A program made the translations under genes and the position numbers. A stretch of 64,000 bases of DNA from positions 1 through 64,000 of the forward strand of contig NZ_BPQS01000015.1 in NCBI RefSeq assembly GCF_022179385.1. The letters are read 5' to 3'. This document shows, piece by piece, positions 8,989 through 17,379 of this stretch (the stretch's first letter is position 1; the number at the start of each line of letters is the position of its first letter). This DNA is from Methylobacterium longum. Lineage in GTDB: Bacteria > Pseudomonadota > Alphaproteobacteria > Rhizobiales > Beijerinckiaceae. Below the pieces are notes generated by a model. That model ran no database searches. It was not told where the DNA came from and saw only the letters and a list, made by a program, of their open reading frames with translations.

Positions 8989-9711
8989 TCAGTCGGCGGT
9001 CTGGAGCGACCAGGTGGCGTGGCGGATACCCGGGGCGCGGGCGAGTTCGGCCGTGACGGCGTCGAGCTCCTCCGCCTTCACGGCGCTGGCCGTGAGGGTC
9101 GCCACCACGTCGACCGCGCTCTCGCCCCGCTCCGCGACCTCGACGTTGCTCACCGGGTAGTTGGCCGCCTCCAGGCGCTCGACCAGAAGGTCCTGGGCGG
9201 GTCCCGCCTCGCCGGGGGCCGTGGTGACCTGGACCTCGTAGGTCGCCTCGGTGGCGGATTCGCGGATCGGCGCGCGGTTGATGGCGTTCACCAGCGGCCG
9301 GAGCGCGGTGTTGCAGGCGAGCACCGTCACCATCACGAACACGGCCTCCAGGGGCAGGTCGGCCCCGCAGAACGCGCCGACCGCGGCCGAGCACCAGAGG
9401 GTGGCGGCCGTGTTGAGGCCGCGGACGTTCATGCCTTCCTTCATGATCACGCCGGCGCCGAGGAAGCCGATGCCGGAGATCACGTAGGCCACCGTGCGGA
9501 CGCCCCCGTCCGGGCCGGTCAGGCGCATGCCGAGATCCACGAAGGCGCTCGCCCCCACCGCGACCAGCACCGCCGTGCGCAGGCCCGCGGTGCGCTGCCG
9601 GTACTGCCGCTCGGCCCCGATGATCGTGCCGAGCACGAAGGCCACGAGCAGGCCGATACCGGATTTGAGCTCTTCGGGAAGGGAGGCGTAGCTGATCATC
9701 CGCGGTCTCAT
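8989..9711 (-). CDS. MgtC/SapB family membrane protein
   Basis: An inner-membrane protein of the MgtC family, linked in other bacteria to growth at low magnesium and in host cells. The N-terminal domain has four to five hydrophobic helices with the hallmark GTIIGAERQYRQRTAGLRT, GIGFLGAGVIMKEG and LNTAATLW. The last 85 residues form an ACT-like cytoplasmic domain. ATG at 9711 (MRPRMISYASLP) is preferred; the frame is open further up with no support, and ATG 9699 is an alternative. It is divergent from the MoxR operon. Confidence 0.88.
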   Translation of the reverse strand: MRPRMISYASLPEELKSGIGLLVAFVLGTIIGAERQYRQRTAGLRTAVLVAVGASAFVDLGMRLTGPDGGVRTVAYVISGIGFLGAGVIMKEGMNVRGLNTAATLWCSAAVGAFCGADLPLEAVFVMVTVLACNTALRPLVNAINRAPIRESATEATYEVQVTTAPGEAGPAQDLLVERLEAANYPVSNVEVAERGESAVDVVATLTASAVKAEELDAVTAELARAPGIRHATWSLQTAD

Positions 9712-9932
9712 GGGAGCGGGGCGGTGACGAAACCGTGACACCGTGGCCCGGGTCGGGCTCGAAAGGGCGACCGGATCGGGATTGACGGCCGCACCGGGCA
9801 GCGGGCACACCGGCAAGAGCCTGAGGATCCCTTAAGAATTCGGGACCCGGCCGAGGAGACGTGCAGGATGCAGCACACGGCCCAGGATATGGCCCGACGG
9901 GCGGCTTCGGTCCGCACCGGATCGTTCTCCGC

Positions 9933-10946
9933 ATGAGCGGCGCCCTCGCCGAACGCCGGCCCGACACCGCGCCCAGCAGCGCCCCCGACGCCGCCCTGCA
10001 CGGCCGCGTCATGGCGCTGCGCGAGGGGCTGGAGCGCGGCCTGATCGGCAGCGCCGGCCTCGTGGAGCGCCTGCTGATCGGGCTCCTGACCGGCGGCCAC
10101 CTGCTGATCGAGGGCGCGCCGGGGCTGGCCAAGACCCGCGCGGTCAAGCGCCTCGCCGACGGCCTCGACGGCTCCTTCGCGCGCATCCAGTGCACCCCGG
10201 ACCTGATGCCGGCCGACCTCACCGGCACCACCGTCTGGCGCCAGGACAGCGGCACCTTCGAGTTCCTGCAGGGACCGCTGTTCCACGCCCTCGTGCTGGT
10301 GGACGAGGTCAACCGCGCCCCCCCGAAGGTGCAGTCGGCGCTGCTCGAATCCATGGCCGAGGGGCAGGTGACGGTCTCCGGCCACACGCATCGCCTGTCC
10401 GATCCGTTCATGGTGGTGGCGACCCAGAACCCGATCGAGCATGCCGGCACCTTCCCGCTGCCCGAGGCGCAGCTCGACCGCTTCCTCTTGCACGTCGTCG
10501 TCGACATGCCCGACGAGGCCACCGAGCGGGCGATCCTCGACCTCGTGGAGGGTGAGATCACCCACCACGTCGACGCGATGACCATGCGGTTGTCGCTGGC
10601 GGACGTGCGCGCGGCCCGGGAGGCGGCACTCGCCACCTACGTGTCGCCGGCGCTCAAGGACTACCTGGTCCGGCTGGTGGCGGCGACCCGCACCGACGCG
10701 GCCGCGCCGGACCTGCGCGCCATGATCGAGCACCCGGCCTCCCCGCGCGGCACCCTGGCGCTGATGATGGCCGGCAAGGCCCGGGCCTGGCTGCGGGGGC
10801 GCGACCACGTCATCCCCGAGGACGTCACGGAGCTGGCCCGCGACGCCCTCTCCCACCGCATCGGCCTGACCTGGCGGGCGGCCGCCGAGGGCAGGACGGC
10901 GCGCGGCCTCGTCGGCGAGCTGGTGCAGCGGGTGCGGGCGCTCTGA
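9933..10946 (+). CDS. MoxR family AAA ATPase
   Basis: The first gene of a Bat-type operon. MoxR ATPases act as chaperones for partner proteins with von Willebrand A domains, which are encoded just downstream. Walker A is GAPGLAKTRA, Walker B LVLVDEVNR, sensor 1 VVATQNPIEH and sensor region LPEAQLDRF. The length of 337 residues from ATG 9933 (MSGALAERR) is typical. The open frame from 9861 adds residues unlike the family. The stop is two bases before the GTG of the DUF58 gene. Confidence 0.92.
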   Translation: MSGALAERRPDTAPSSAPDAALHGRVMALREGLERGLIGSAGLVERLLIGLLTGGHLLIEGAPGLAKTRAVKRLADGLDGSFARIQCTPDLMPADLTGTTVWRQDSGTFEFLQGPLFHALVLVDEVNRAPPKVQSALLESMAEGQVTVSGHTHRLSDPFMVVATQNPIEHAGTFPLPEAQLDRFLLHVVVDMPDEATERAILDLVEGEITHHVDAMTMRLSLADVRAAREAALATYVSPALKDYLVRLVAATRTDAAAPDLRAMIEHPASPRGTLALMMAGKARAWLRGRDHVIPEDVTELARDALSHRIGLTWRAAAEGRTARGLVGELVQRVRAL

Positions 10947-10948
10947 CG

Positions 10949-12064
10949 GTGTTCGGGTTCGGGCAGGCGCGCCGCAGATCCCCTCCCCCCTCCGCGGCGG
11001 AGGGTACCCCGCGCGGCAGGGGAGGAGCGGGGACCGAGGCCGCGGGCACGGTCTCCCCCGACGTGAAGGCGACATCCCTCTTCGGAAGCGTCGCTGCCCT
11101 CTCCCGACCCGGCCTGACGGCCGGGCCACCCGTCCCCGGAAAGGGGGACGGGATTGGCAGCGGCGCGGGCATCCACCTCTCGGGGGAGGCCCTGATGGGC
11201 CTGCGCCACCTCGCCCGGCGGGGTTCCGCGCCCGCCACCCGGACGCTGGCCGGGCTCCCCGGCGGCATCGTCACCCGCCGCCGCGGCCGCGGCTCCGAGC
11301 CGGAGGATGTCCGCCTCTGGTCCGAGGGCGACGACCGTCGCTTCATCGACCGCAACGCCACCGCCCGCACCGGGCAGCTGCACGTCCGCACCCACCACGA
11401 CGAGCGCGACCGGGCCGTGGTGCTGCTCGCCGATTTCCGGCCCTCCATGCTGTTCGGAACCCGCCGGGCCCTGCGCTCGGTGGCGGCCGCCGAGGCCCTG
11501 GCGCTGCTCGGCTGGCGGATCGCCGCCGATGGCGGCCGGGTCGGCCTCGCGGTGGCGGCCTCCGGGGCGCCGACCGTGCTGCGGCCCGCGGGGGGCGAGC
11601 GCGCCATGATCGCGGTCACCGGCGCCCTCGCCCAGGCCCATGCCGACGCTCTCGGGGCCGAGTCCGGTTCCCCGGCCCGCGCGGAGCCGCCGCTCGAGGC
11701 GACGCTGGGTCTCGCCCGCAGCCTGCTGCCGGCCGGCGGCCACCTCGTGATCGCCAGCGCCCTGGACGATCCCGGCCCGGGCTTCGACGAACTCCTGACG
11801 CTGCTCGCCGAGCGGATCGCCATCCGGCTGATCCTGGTGAGCGACGCCTTCGAGCGCGCCCGGCCGCCGGGCTTCTACCCCTTCGCCCTCGCGGATGGCC
11901 GCCGCGGGACCGCGCTGCCGACGGCCGCCGGGCCGGCGGGCGAGTCCGCCGAGGCCCGGCTCGCCGACTACGCCCGCCGGGGCATCGCGGGGGTGCGCCT
12001 CGACGTCGAGACCGGCCCGGAGGCCTACGCGCCGCTCATGGAGCGCCTCGATGCGGTGCTGTGA
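10949..12064 (+). CDS. DUF58 protein with in-frame repeat insertion
   Basis: A 371-residue DUF58 protein, the standard partner of MoxR and vWA proteins. The conserved part begins GIHLSGEALMGLRHLAR, then RRRGRGSEPEDVRLWSEGDD, RFIDRNATARTGQLHVRT and the vWA-like core VVLLADFRPSM. Between the start GTG (MFGFGQA) and that core are about 60 Pro/Gly/Ala-rich residues. They are translated from a palindromic repeat element (10988-11152) and have no counterpart in the family as I know it. If the insertion is harmful, translation may restart at ATG 11194, but that would lose conserved residues. Confidence 0.87.
   Translation: MFGFGQARRRSPPPSAAEGTPRGRGGAGTEAAGTVSPDVKATSLFGSVAALSRPGLTAGPPVPGKGDGIGSGAGIHLSGEALMGLRHLARRGSAPATRTLAGLPGGIVTRRRGRGSEPEDVRLWSEGDDRRFIDRNATARTGQLHVRTHHDERDRAVVLLADFRPSMLFGTRRALRSVAAAEALALLGWRIAADGGRVGLAVAASGAPTVLRPAGGERAMIAVTGALAQAHADALGAESGSPARAEPPLEATLGLARSLLPAGGHLVIASALDDPGPGFDELLTLLAERIAIRLILVSDAFERARPPGFYPFALADGRRGTALPTAAGPAGESAEARLADYARRGIAGVRLDVETGPEAYAPLMERLDAVL
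10988..11152. repeat. Palindromic repeat element inside a coding region
   Basis: It contains an eight-base-arm palindrome at 10988-11004 (CCCTCCGC/GCGGAGGG) and a nine-base-arm hairpin at 11129-11152 (CCCGTCCCC/GGGGACGGG around six bases), with GC-rich half-repeats between. This architecture is like intergenic palindromic elements of Methylobacterium. Its length keeps the reading frame open and it is translated as the extra N-terminal block of the DUF58 protein. Confidence 0.6.
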
Positions 12065-12088
12065 GGCCGGACCCGGCGGCGCGATCCG

Positions 12089-12568
12089 ATGAATCCCGTC
12101 ACGCCCGCCGAGATCCCCCTGACCCTCGATCAGCTCCGGGGCCTGCACCTGCCCGGCGGCGCCGCGGGCGCCGTGCAGGGCGAGGTCGTCGCGGCGGCCG
12201 CCCTGGGCTTCCTCGCCGCCCTGCTGGTGGGGCTCGTGCGCTACGCCCGCGGCCGGGCGCGGGCCACCGTCCGCCGGGCGGCCCTCGCCGAACTCGCCCG
12301 GAGCCGCGGCCTCGACCCGGAGGCGCGCCTCGTCGCCCAGGCCCGGCTCCTGCGCCGCCTCGGCCGGACGCTCGACCGGTCCGGCGCGGCCGAGGTCCGG
12401 GCGACGGGCGCGGACTGGGCCGCGCGGCTGGACGGGCTGTTCCGGACCGACTTCTTCACCCGGGGCGCCGGCCGGGTGCTCGCCGACGGGCTGTACCGGC
12501 GGCAGGATCCCGACCTCGACGCCCTGGACGCCGAACTCGGCCGCCTGATCGGACGGCTGCGGGCATGA
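12089..12568 (+). CDS. DUF4381 family membrane protein
   Basis: A 159-residue protein typical of the position between DUF58 and vWA genes in Bat operons. The N-terminus has AEIPLTLDQLRGLHLP, then a single hydrophobic helix (VVAAAALGFLAALLVGLV, residues about 32-50), then a basic, helical cytoplasmic part (ARLVAQARLLRRLGRTL). The exact role is unknown. Its TGA overlaps the ATG of the next gene (ATGA at 12565), so the two are translationally coupled. Confidence 0.82.
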   Translation: MNPVTPAEIPLTLDQLRGLHLPGGAAGAVQGEVVAAAALGFLAALLVGLVRYARGRARATVRRAALAELARSRGLDPEARLVAQARLLRRLGRTLDRSGAAEVRATGADWAARLDGLFRTDFFTRGAGRVLADGLYRRQDPDLDALDAELGRLIGRLRA

Positions 12569-13605
12569 CCGGCTTCCTGCCCGCGTGGCTCAGCGCGCTC
12601 CTGTCGGCCTTCGACCTGGCCGCGCCCTGGGCGCTCCTGGCCCTGCCCCTGCCCCTGCTGGCCGCGCGCCTGATCCCGGCCGAGCCCGAGGGCGGCAGCG
12701 GCGCCCTGCGCGTGCCCGGCACGCTGGTGGGCGGGGCGCGCTCCGGCGCCGACCTCGCGGCCCGCGGGCGGCGTCGGGCCCTGCTGACCTGGACGCTCTG
12801 GATCGCCCTGGTGGCGGCGCTGTCGGGCCCGCGGCTGGTCATGCCGGCGGCCGCGCTCCCGGCCTCGGGCCGCGAGATCATGATCGCCATGGACCTGTCG
12901 GGCTCGATGGAGCGGCGCGACTTCACCCTCGACGGCGAGACCGTGAACCGGCTCACCGCGGTCAAGCGCGTGGGCACCGACTTCATCCGGCGCCGGGCCG
13001 GAGACCGGATCGGCCTCGTGATCTTCGCCGACCAGGCCTACGTGGCGGCGGCCCCGAGCTTCGACACCGCCGCGGTCGCCCGCGCCCTCGACGAGGCCAC
13101 GATCGGCATCAGCGGCCGCTCCACCGGCATCGGCGACGGCCTCGGCCTCGCCCTGCGCCGCCTGGACCCGCGGGATGCCGAGGGCGAGGCCGGGTCCAAG
13201 GGCGCCAAGCCCGGCGAGAAGGCCGCGAAGGCCGTGATCCTGCTCTCGGACGGCGCCAACAATGCCGGCCAGACCGCCCCCAAGGACGTGGCCGAGCTCG
13301 CCAAGACGCTGGGCATCAAGGTCTACACGATCGCGCTCGGCCCCCGCGACATGGCCGATGCCGACGGCGAGCAGGACGTGGTCGACACCGAGACCCTGCG
13401 CGACATGGCGCAGGCCAGCGGCGGCGAGGCGTTCCGGGTGCGCACCACCGACGATCTGGTCCGGGTCGCCGACGCCATCGACCGGCTGGAGGGCGGCCGC
13501 GCCCTGGCGCCGCCCCTGCCCCTGCGTCGGGACCTCTGGCCCTGGCCGGCCGGCCTGGCGCTCCTCGCCGCCGCCGCGCTGCTCGCGAGCCGGAGGGGCG
13601 CGTGA
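12565..13605 (+). CDS. von Willebrand A domain membrane protein (BatA-like)
   Basis: 346 residues. Two hydrophobic segments come first (WALLALPLPLLAARL; LLTWTLWIALVAAL). A vWA domain follows with a complete metal-ion site, IAMDLSGSMERRDF (DxSxS), then RAGDRIGLVIFADQAYVAAA and ILLSDGANNAG. A C-terminal membrane helix (PAGLALLAAAALLASR) ends it. The family is thought to form membrane complexes assembled by MoxR. The start is fixed by the ATGA overlap with the DUF4381 gene. A repeat element separates it from its paralogue. Confidence 0.9.
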   Translation: MTGFLPAWLSALLSAFDLAAPWALLALPLPLLAARLIPAEPEGGSGALRVPGTLVGGARSGADLAARGRRRALLTWTLWIALVAALSGPRLVMPAAALPASGREIMIAMDLSGSMERRDFTLDGETVNRLTAVKRVGTDFIRRRAGDRIGLVIFADQAYVAAAPSFDTAAVARALDEATIGISGRSTGIGDGLGLALRRLDPRDAEGEAGSKGAKPGEKAAKAVILLSDGANNAGQTAPKDVAELAKTLGIKVYTIALGPRDMADADGEQDVVDTETLRDMAQASGGEAFRVRTTDDLVRVADAIDRLEGGRALAPPLPLRRDLWPWPAGLALLAAAALLASRRGA

Positions 13606-13621
13606 TGGGTCCGCACCCGAC

Positions 13622-13760
13622 CCTTACAGCCGGCCCCCTTATCCCGAGATGCGCGCAGCGCGAGCCCCGCACGAGGGCTCCCGGGATCGCGGCGTCTTCC
13701 GGCGGGATCCTTCGTGGCCCCCTTCGCGGCCCCCTTCGCGCTCCGGCCCCTCAGGGTGCG
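13622..13760. repeat. Palindromic intergenic repeat within the operon
   Basis: The 181-base gap between the two vWA genes carries a structured element. Outer half-sites ATCCCG (about 13641) and CGGGAT (about 13681) flank a GCGC-GCA-GCGC stem at 13651-13661. Near-copies of GGCCCCCTTCGCG follow at about 13714-13740. The elements inside the same operon at 10988 and the hairpins at 440 and 601 share the palindromic style. The element probably inserted without breaking the operon. Confidence 0.5.
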
Positions 13761-13786
13761 GGGATCTTGGCGGGAGGACCGGCCCG

Positions 13787-14716
13787 ATGAGCGCACTCAC
13801 CGCCTTCGCCCTCCTGCGCCCCTGGTGGTTCCTGGCGATTCCCGCGGTCGTCCTGCTGGGCCTGCGCGCCGCGTGGCGCTCGGCGCCGCTGGGCGACTGG
13901 GCGCGGGCCGTGGACCCGGCGCTGATGGCCCATCTCGCCCGCGCCGGCGCGGTGCTGGGCGGGCGGCGGCAGGCGAACCTCGCCGCCGCGCTGGCGGCCG
14001 GGCTGATCGCCCTCGCGCTCACCGGCCCGGCCGTGGAGCGGGCGGACGGGCGGACCTTCCGCAACCTCGACGAGACCGTGATCGTCGTCGACCTGTCCCG
14101 CTCGGTCACGGAGGGCGGCAGCCTCCAGGGCGTCCGGCAGGCCGCCGCCGCCGTCGCCGAGGCCGCCGGCACCCGGGCGGTCGCCCTCGTGGTCTACGCG
14201 GGCGACGCCTACCTCGCCGCCTCCCCCACCACCGACCGCGACAGCCTCGGCACCACCCTGTTCGCGCTGGACGCCGACACGGTGCCGGACCGCGGCTCCC
14301 ACCCCGAGCGCGGGCTGGCGCTGGCCCGCCGCACCCTGGCGGAGGCCAACGTGGTGGCGGCCGACGTGGTGCTGATCAGTGACGGCGACGGCATCGGCGA
14401 GGCCGCCAACCGCGAGGCCCGCGCCATCGCCGAGCACGGCTGGCGGCTCCAGGCCCTGTTCGTCCCGGCCGACAAGCCGCTGCCCCCCGGCGCGCCCAAG
14501 CCCGACCGGACCGCCCTCGACGCCCTTGCCCGGGCCGGCGGTGGCACAGCCGCCGACATCGCGACGCCGGGCCCGGTGCTCGACGCGGTCGGCGCCGGTC
14601 TGGCGCAGCACCTCGCGGCGGGCGGCTACGGCGTCCTGGCCTACGCGGATCTCGGGCGCTGGCTGCTGCTGCTGGCGGCCCTGCCGGCCCTGGTCCTGTT
14701 CCGCAGGAGCGCATGA
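13787..14716 (+). CDS. von Willebrand A domain membrane protein (BatB-like)
   Basis: 309 residues, paralogous in layout to the gene before it. An N-terminal helix (PWWFLAIPAVVLLGL) and a second ([14 protein letters not shown]) precede the vWA domain. The metal-ion site VIVVDLSRSVTEGG keeps DxSxS, and VLISDGDGIGEA and VFRAD-type strands follow. A C-terminal helix (WLLLLAALPALVLF) anchors it. ATG 13787 has a GGGAGGA ribosome site ten bases upstream. The frame runs open far upstream only because of high GC. Confidence 0.88.
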   Translation: MSALTAFALLRPWWFLAIPAVVLLGLRAAWRSAPLGDWARAVDPALMAHLARAGAVLGGRRQANLAAALAAGLIALALTGPAVERADGRTFRNLDETVIVVDLSRSVTEGGSLQGVRQAAAAVAEAAGTRAVALVVYAGDAYLAASPTTDRDSLGTTLFALDADTVPDRGSHPERGLALARRTLAEANVVAADVVLISDGDGIGEAANREARAIAEHGWRLQALFVPADKPLPPGAPKPDRTALDALARAGGGTAADIATPGPVLDAVGAGLAQHLAAGGYGVLAYADLGRWLLLLAALPALVLFRRSA

Positions 14717-14729
14717 TGAGGAGCGCGTG

Positions 14730-15650
14730 ATGCGGCTCACCCTCCCCGATACGGGCTTCGCCGCCCCGCTCCGGGCCGGCCTGCCGCCGCGCTGGCGGCG
14801 CCGCGCGCGGATCGCCGGCCTGGCGCTCGCCGGCGTCGGCCTCCTGGCGCTGCTCACCGTCTCGCAGCCCCGCACCGGCTTCGGGCGCCTGCTGATGGGT
14901 CTCGGCCTGCCGGGACTCGCCGCCGACGTCTTCGTCGATCCGGCCTGGCGCGCCGCCGCGCTCTACGAGGCCGGCCGCTACGACGCGGCGATCGCGCTGT
15001 TCCGCACCGGCGGGCGGCGCGCGAGCTACAATCTCGGCAACGCCCTCGCGAGGGCGGGCGACCTCGACGGGGCGCTCGCGGCCTACGACGAGGCCCTGCG
15101 CTTCAACCCCCGCGACGCCGACGCGCAGGCCAACCGCTCGCTGATCGCCCGGATGCAGGCCGAGGTGATCGACCGCGGGCCCGGCGGCGGCATCGCCAAC
15201 GGCACGGCCCAGTACGGCGCCCGCTACAACAACACCGCCAACCAGGATCAGAACAACGACATCAACGCCGCCTCCAGCGGCGAGGGTCTGGCCGGCAACA
15301 AGGAGTCCAACGCCAGCGCGTCGCTGCCCGGCAACAGCAAGGTCGCCCGCCGCGGCAAGGCCGAGCAGCAGTCGATCGACGCCGGCAAGGGCCAGGCCCG
15401 CGGCTCCGCGGGCGACGCGGCGGGTCGCGGCCGGACCGGCGGCGGCGCCGCCATGGTGGCCGAGGCCCCCGAGCGGGAGGTCCGCCGGGTGACCAAGAGC
15501 TTCGAGGCCCACGAGATCCGCCCGGACCGGCTCTGGCTCCAGACCCTGCCGGACGATCCCGGCCGCTATCTCAAGCTGCGCCTGCGCGCCGAGCAGACCC
15601 GCCGGGTCGAGGCCGGCACCGCGATTCCAGCCGGGAGCAACCCGTGGTGA
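14730..15650 (+). CDS. TPR-repeat membrane protein of the Bat operon
   Basis: 306 residues. One hydrophobic helix (IAGLALAGVGLLALLTV, about 28-44) is followed by TPR-like helices (AALYEAGRYDAAIALF, ASYNLGNALARAGDLDGALAAYDEAL). A Gln/Asn/Gly-rich linker with YGARYNNTANQDQNND comes next, and a conserved tail RLWLQTLPDDPGRYLKLRLRAE ends the domain. This matches the BatB/BatC-type TPR partner. ATG 14730 follows GAGGAG. Its stop overlaps the BatD start. Confidence 0.83.
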   Translation: MRLTLPDTGFAAPLRAGLPPRWRRRARIAGLALAGVGLLALLTVSQPRTGFGRLLMGLGLPGLAADVFVDPAWRAAALYEAGRYDAAIALFRTGGRRASYNLGNALARAGDLDGALAAYDEALRFNPRDADAQANRSLIARMQAEVIDRGPGGGIANGTAQYGARYNNTANQDQNNDINAASSGEGLAGNKESNASASLPGNSKVARRGKAEQQSIDAGKGQARGSAGDAAGRGRTGGGAAMVAEAPEREVRRVTKSFEAHEIRPDRLWLQTLPDDPGRYLKLRLRAEQTRRVEAGTAIPAGSNPW

Positions 15651-16927
15651 CTGTGTCCGGGATGCCCGAGAGGCGCGCCCTCGTCCTCATCCTCCTCGCT
15701 CCCCTGCTCGCTCCCCTGCCCGCCCGCGCCGAGGTCGAGCCCGGCGACCTCACCCTGACGGTGACGGCCGAGCTGAACGGCAACAGCGCGCCCTTCTCCC
15801 GCGAGATGGTGCTCTTGAAGATCCACGGGGTCTACAAGCAGCCGATCCTGCTGGAGGAGGTGGTGCAGCCCTCCCTCGCCAATTTCTCCTGGACGCAGCT
15901 CGGCCGCGACCACTGGAGCCGGACCAAGCTCCCCGACGGCCAGAGCGCCATCGCGTTCGACCGCACCGTGGCGGTGTTCCCGCACCATGCCGGGCAGTTC
16001 ACCATCGAGCCGTTCACCCACAAGCTGACCGTCAACGATGTCGGCGAGCGGCGGGTGGTCGAGGTGCGCTCGAAGCCGATCCCCTTCCCGGTCGCGCCCT
16101 GGACCGAGCCCGCCGGCGGCCCGGACGCCAAGGAGCCCTGGTGGCTGCCCGCCAAGGACGTCGCCATCACGGATTCCTGGAGCCCGGACCCCGAGACCAT
16201 CAAGATCGGCGAGACCGCCCGCCGGATCGTCACCCTGGAGGCGCAGGGCATGGTGGCCGAGGGGCTGCCGCCGCGGCCGGTGATGCGCACCCGCGGCATC
16301 ATCACCTTCGCGGGGCCCGTCACCCGCGAGACCCTGCTGACGCCCTCGGGCCCCGTGGCCCGCGCCACCTATCAGTGGGACGTGAAGCCCGGCGTCCCGG
16401 AGATCATCCCCCTCGACGCCATCGCGATCCCCTGGTTCGACACCAGCACCCGCACGATGCGGGAGACCGAGATCCCGGCCCGGCAGATCGGCGGCGGCCT
16501 GCCCGATCAGGAGACCGACCGGGCGCCGCCCCCGGTCCCCTCGCCGCTCGTGACCGCCGCCGCGGCCCTCGCGGCCTTCGGGCTCGGACTGGCCCTGATC
16601 GGCTTCGGCCTCGGCCGGCCGTCCTTACGCCTCTCGGGACCGAACCGGCGCGCCCTGCGGGCGGCGGCCCGCACGGGCGATCCGGCCCGGTTCCGCGCGG
16701 TTCTGGACGCCGCGATGCGGGAGGCCCCGGACCTCGTCCGGATCTGGCGGGCGCGACCCGGCCTCGCGGCGTCCTTCGCGGCCCTCGACCGGGCGGTGTT
16801 CGGCGCGTCCGGCGCCCCCGTCCCGGACCTGCCGGCCCTGGCCCGGTCCCTGTCGCGCCCCGAACGCGTCGCCGGCCCGGCTCCGGGCACGGGCCGTCTC
16901 GCCCCCCTCGACGGTCCGGTCGGCTGA
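15644..16927 (+). CDS. BatD-like periplasmic protein
   Basis: 427 residues. A signal peptide ([20 protein letters not shown]) precedes a beta-rich exported part with FSREMVLLKIHGVY and VAMP-type repeats (TIEPFTHKLTVNDV). Near residue 300 a hydrophobic helix (VTAAAALAAFGLGLALIGF) anchors it, followed by a short cytoplasmic tail. This is the classic layout of BatD, last in these operons. The start is GTG 15644 overlapping the TPR stop; GTG 15653 or ATG 15662 (MPERRALV) are alternatives. Confidence 0.82.
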   Translation: MVTVSGMPERRALVLILLAPLLAPLPARAEVEPGDLTLTVTAELNGNSAPFSREMVLLKIHGVYKQPILLEEVVQPSLANFSWTQLGRDHWSRTKLPDGQSAIAFDRTVAVFPHHAGQFTIEPFTHKLTVNDVGERRVVEVRSKPIPFPVAPWTEPAGGPDAKEPWWLPAKDVAITDSWSPDPETIKIGETARRIVTLEAQGMVAEGLPPRPVMRTRGIITFAGPVTRETLLTPSGPVARATYQWDVKPGVPEIIPLDAIAIPWFDTSTRTMRETEIPARQIGGGLPDQETDRAPPPVPSPLVTAAAALAAFGLGLALIGFGLGRPSLRLSGPNRRALRAAARTGDPARFRAVLDAAMREAPDLVRIWRARPGLAASFAALDRAVFGASGAPVPDLPALARSLSRPERVAGPAPGTGRLAPLDGPVG

Positions 16928-16967
16928 CCCCGGCGACGGGCACGGGCCGCACGGACTCGGCGGCGGG

Positions 16968-17069
16968 TGATCGGCGGCTGTGGTCGGCGGCGGTGGTCGG
17001 CGGCGGTGGTCGGCGGCGGTGGTCGGCGGCGGTGGTCGGCGGCGGTGGTCGGCGGCGGTGGTCGGCGGC
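16968..17069. repeat. 13-bp tandem repeat
   Basis: Unit TGGTCGGCGGCGG is repeated exactly six times from 16981 to 17058. A truncated copy runs to 17069, and a degenerate copy with two mismatches precedes it (16968-16980). Because 13 is not a multiple of three, every frame reads the same 13-residue repeat, which explains several open frames here. It lies just 3' of the BatD stop and is a likely slippage hotspot. The rest of 16928-17379 has no gene. Confidence 0.9.
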
Positions 17070-17220
17070 TTGCGGACGCGCCGCCGGGAGCGGCCCGCCG
17101 CAGGGCGGCTTGGGCTGACGATCCCGACGGCGACGGCCCCTCGATGCCGGGGACCCCACGAGCCCGGCCGGACGGAGCCTGCCGGTGGGCCTCGCGCGAG
17201 GCCGACCCACCGGATGATCG

Positions 17221-17262
17221 CCGTTGCACAGTTCGTGAGCAAGTATTATTCCTGTGCAACGG
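17221..17262. promoter_or_regulatory. 11-bp inverted repeat upstream of the 17380 gene
   Basis: Perfect arms CCGTTGCACAG (17221-17231) and CTGTGCAACGG (17252-17262) enclose 20 AT-rich bases containing TATTAT. A further pair of TGCA words (TTGCACGATATTGCA, 17290-17304) follows. The setting in an AT-rich gap ahead of a gene suggests an operator. A long-loop hairpin is the alternative. Confidence 0.5.
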
Positions 17263-17379
17263 CTCAAGTTTCGAGCAGGCATCAATATTTTGCACGATAT
17301 TGCATCGTCTGATCTGCCTCCGTAGGTTCACAATGTCCGGGCGACAAAGCATCGGGCAGAACCATCAGGGAGGCGCGCG

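Noticed and set aside
16928..17320. Repeat-derived open frames near the 13-bp array
   Set aside because: All three frames read the same 13-residue repeat; they are consequences of the DNA repeat, not genes.
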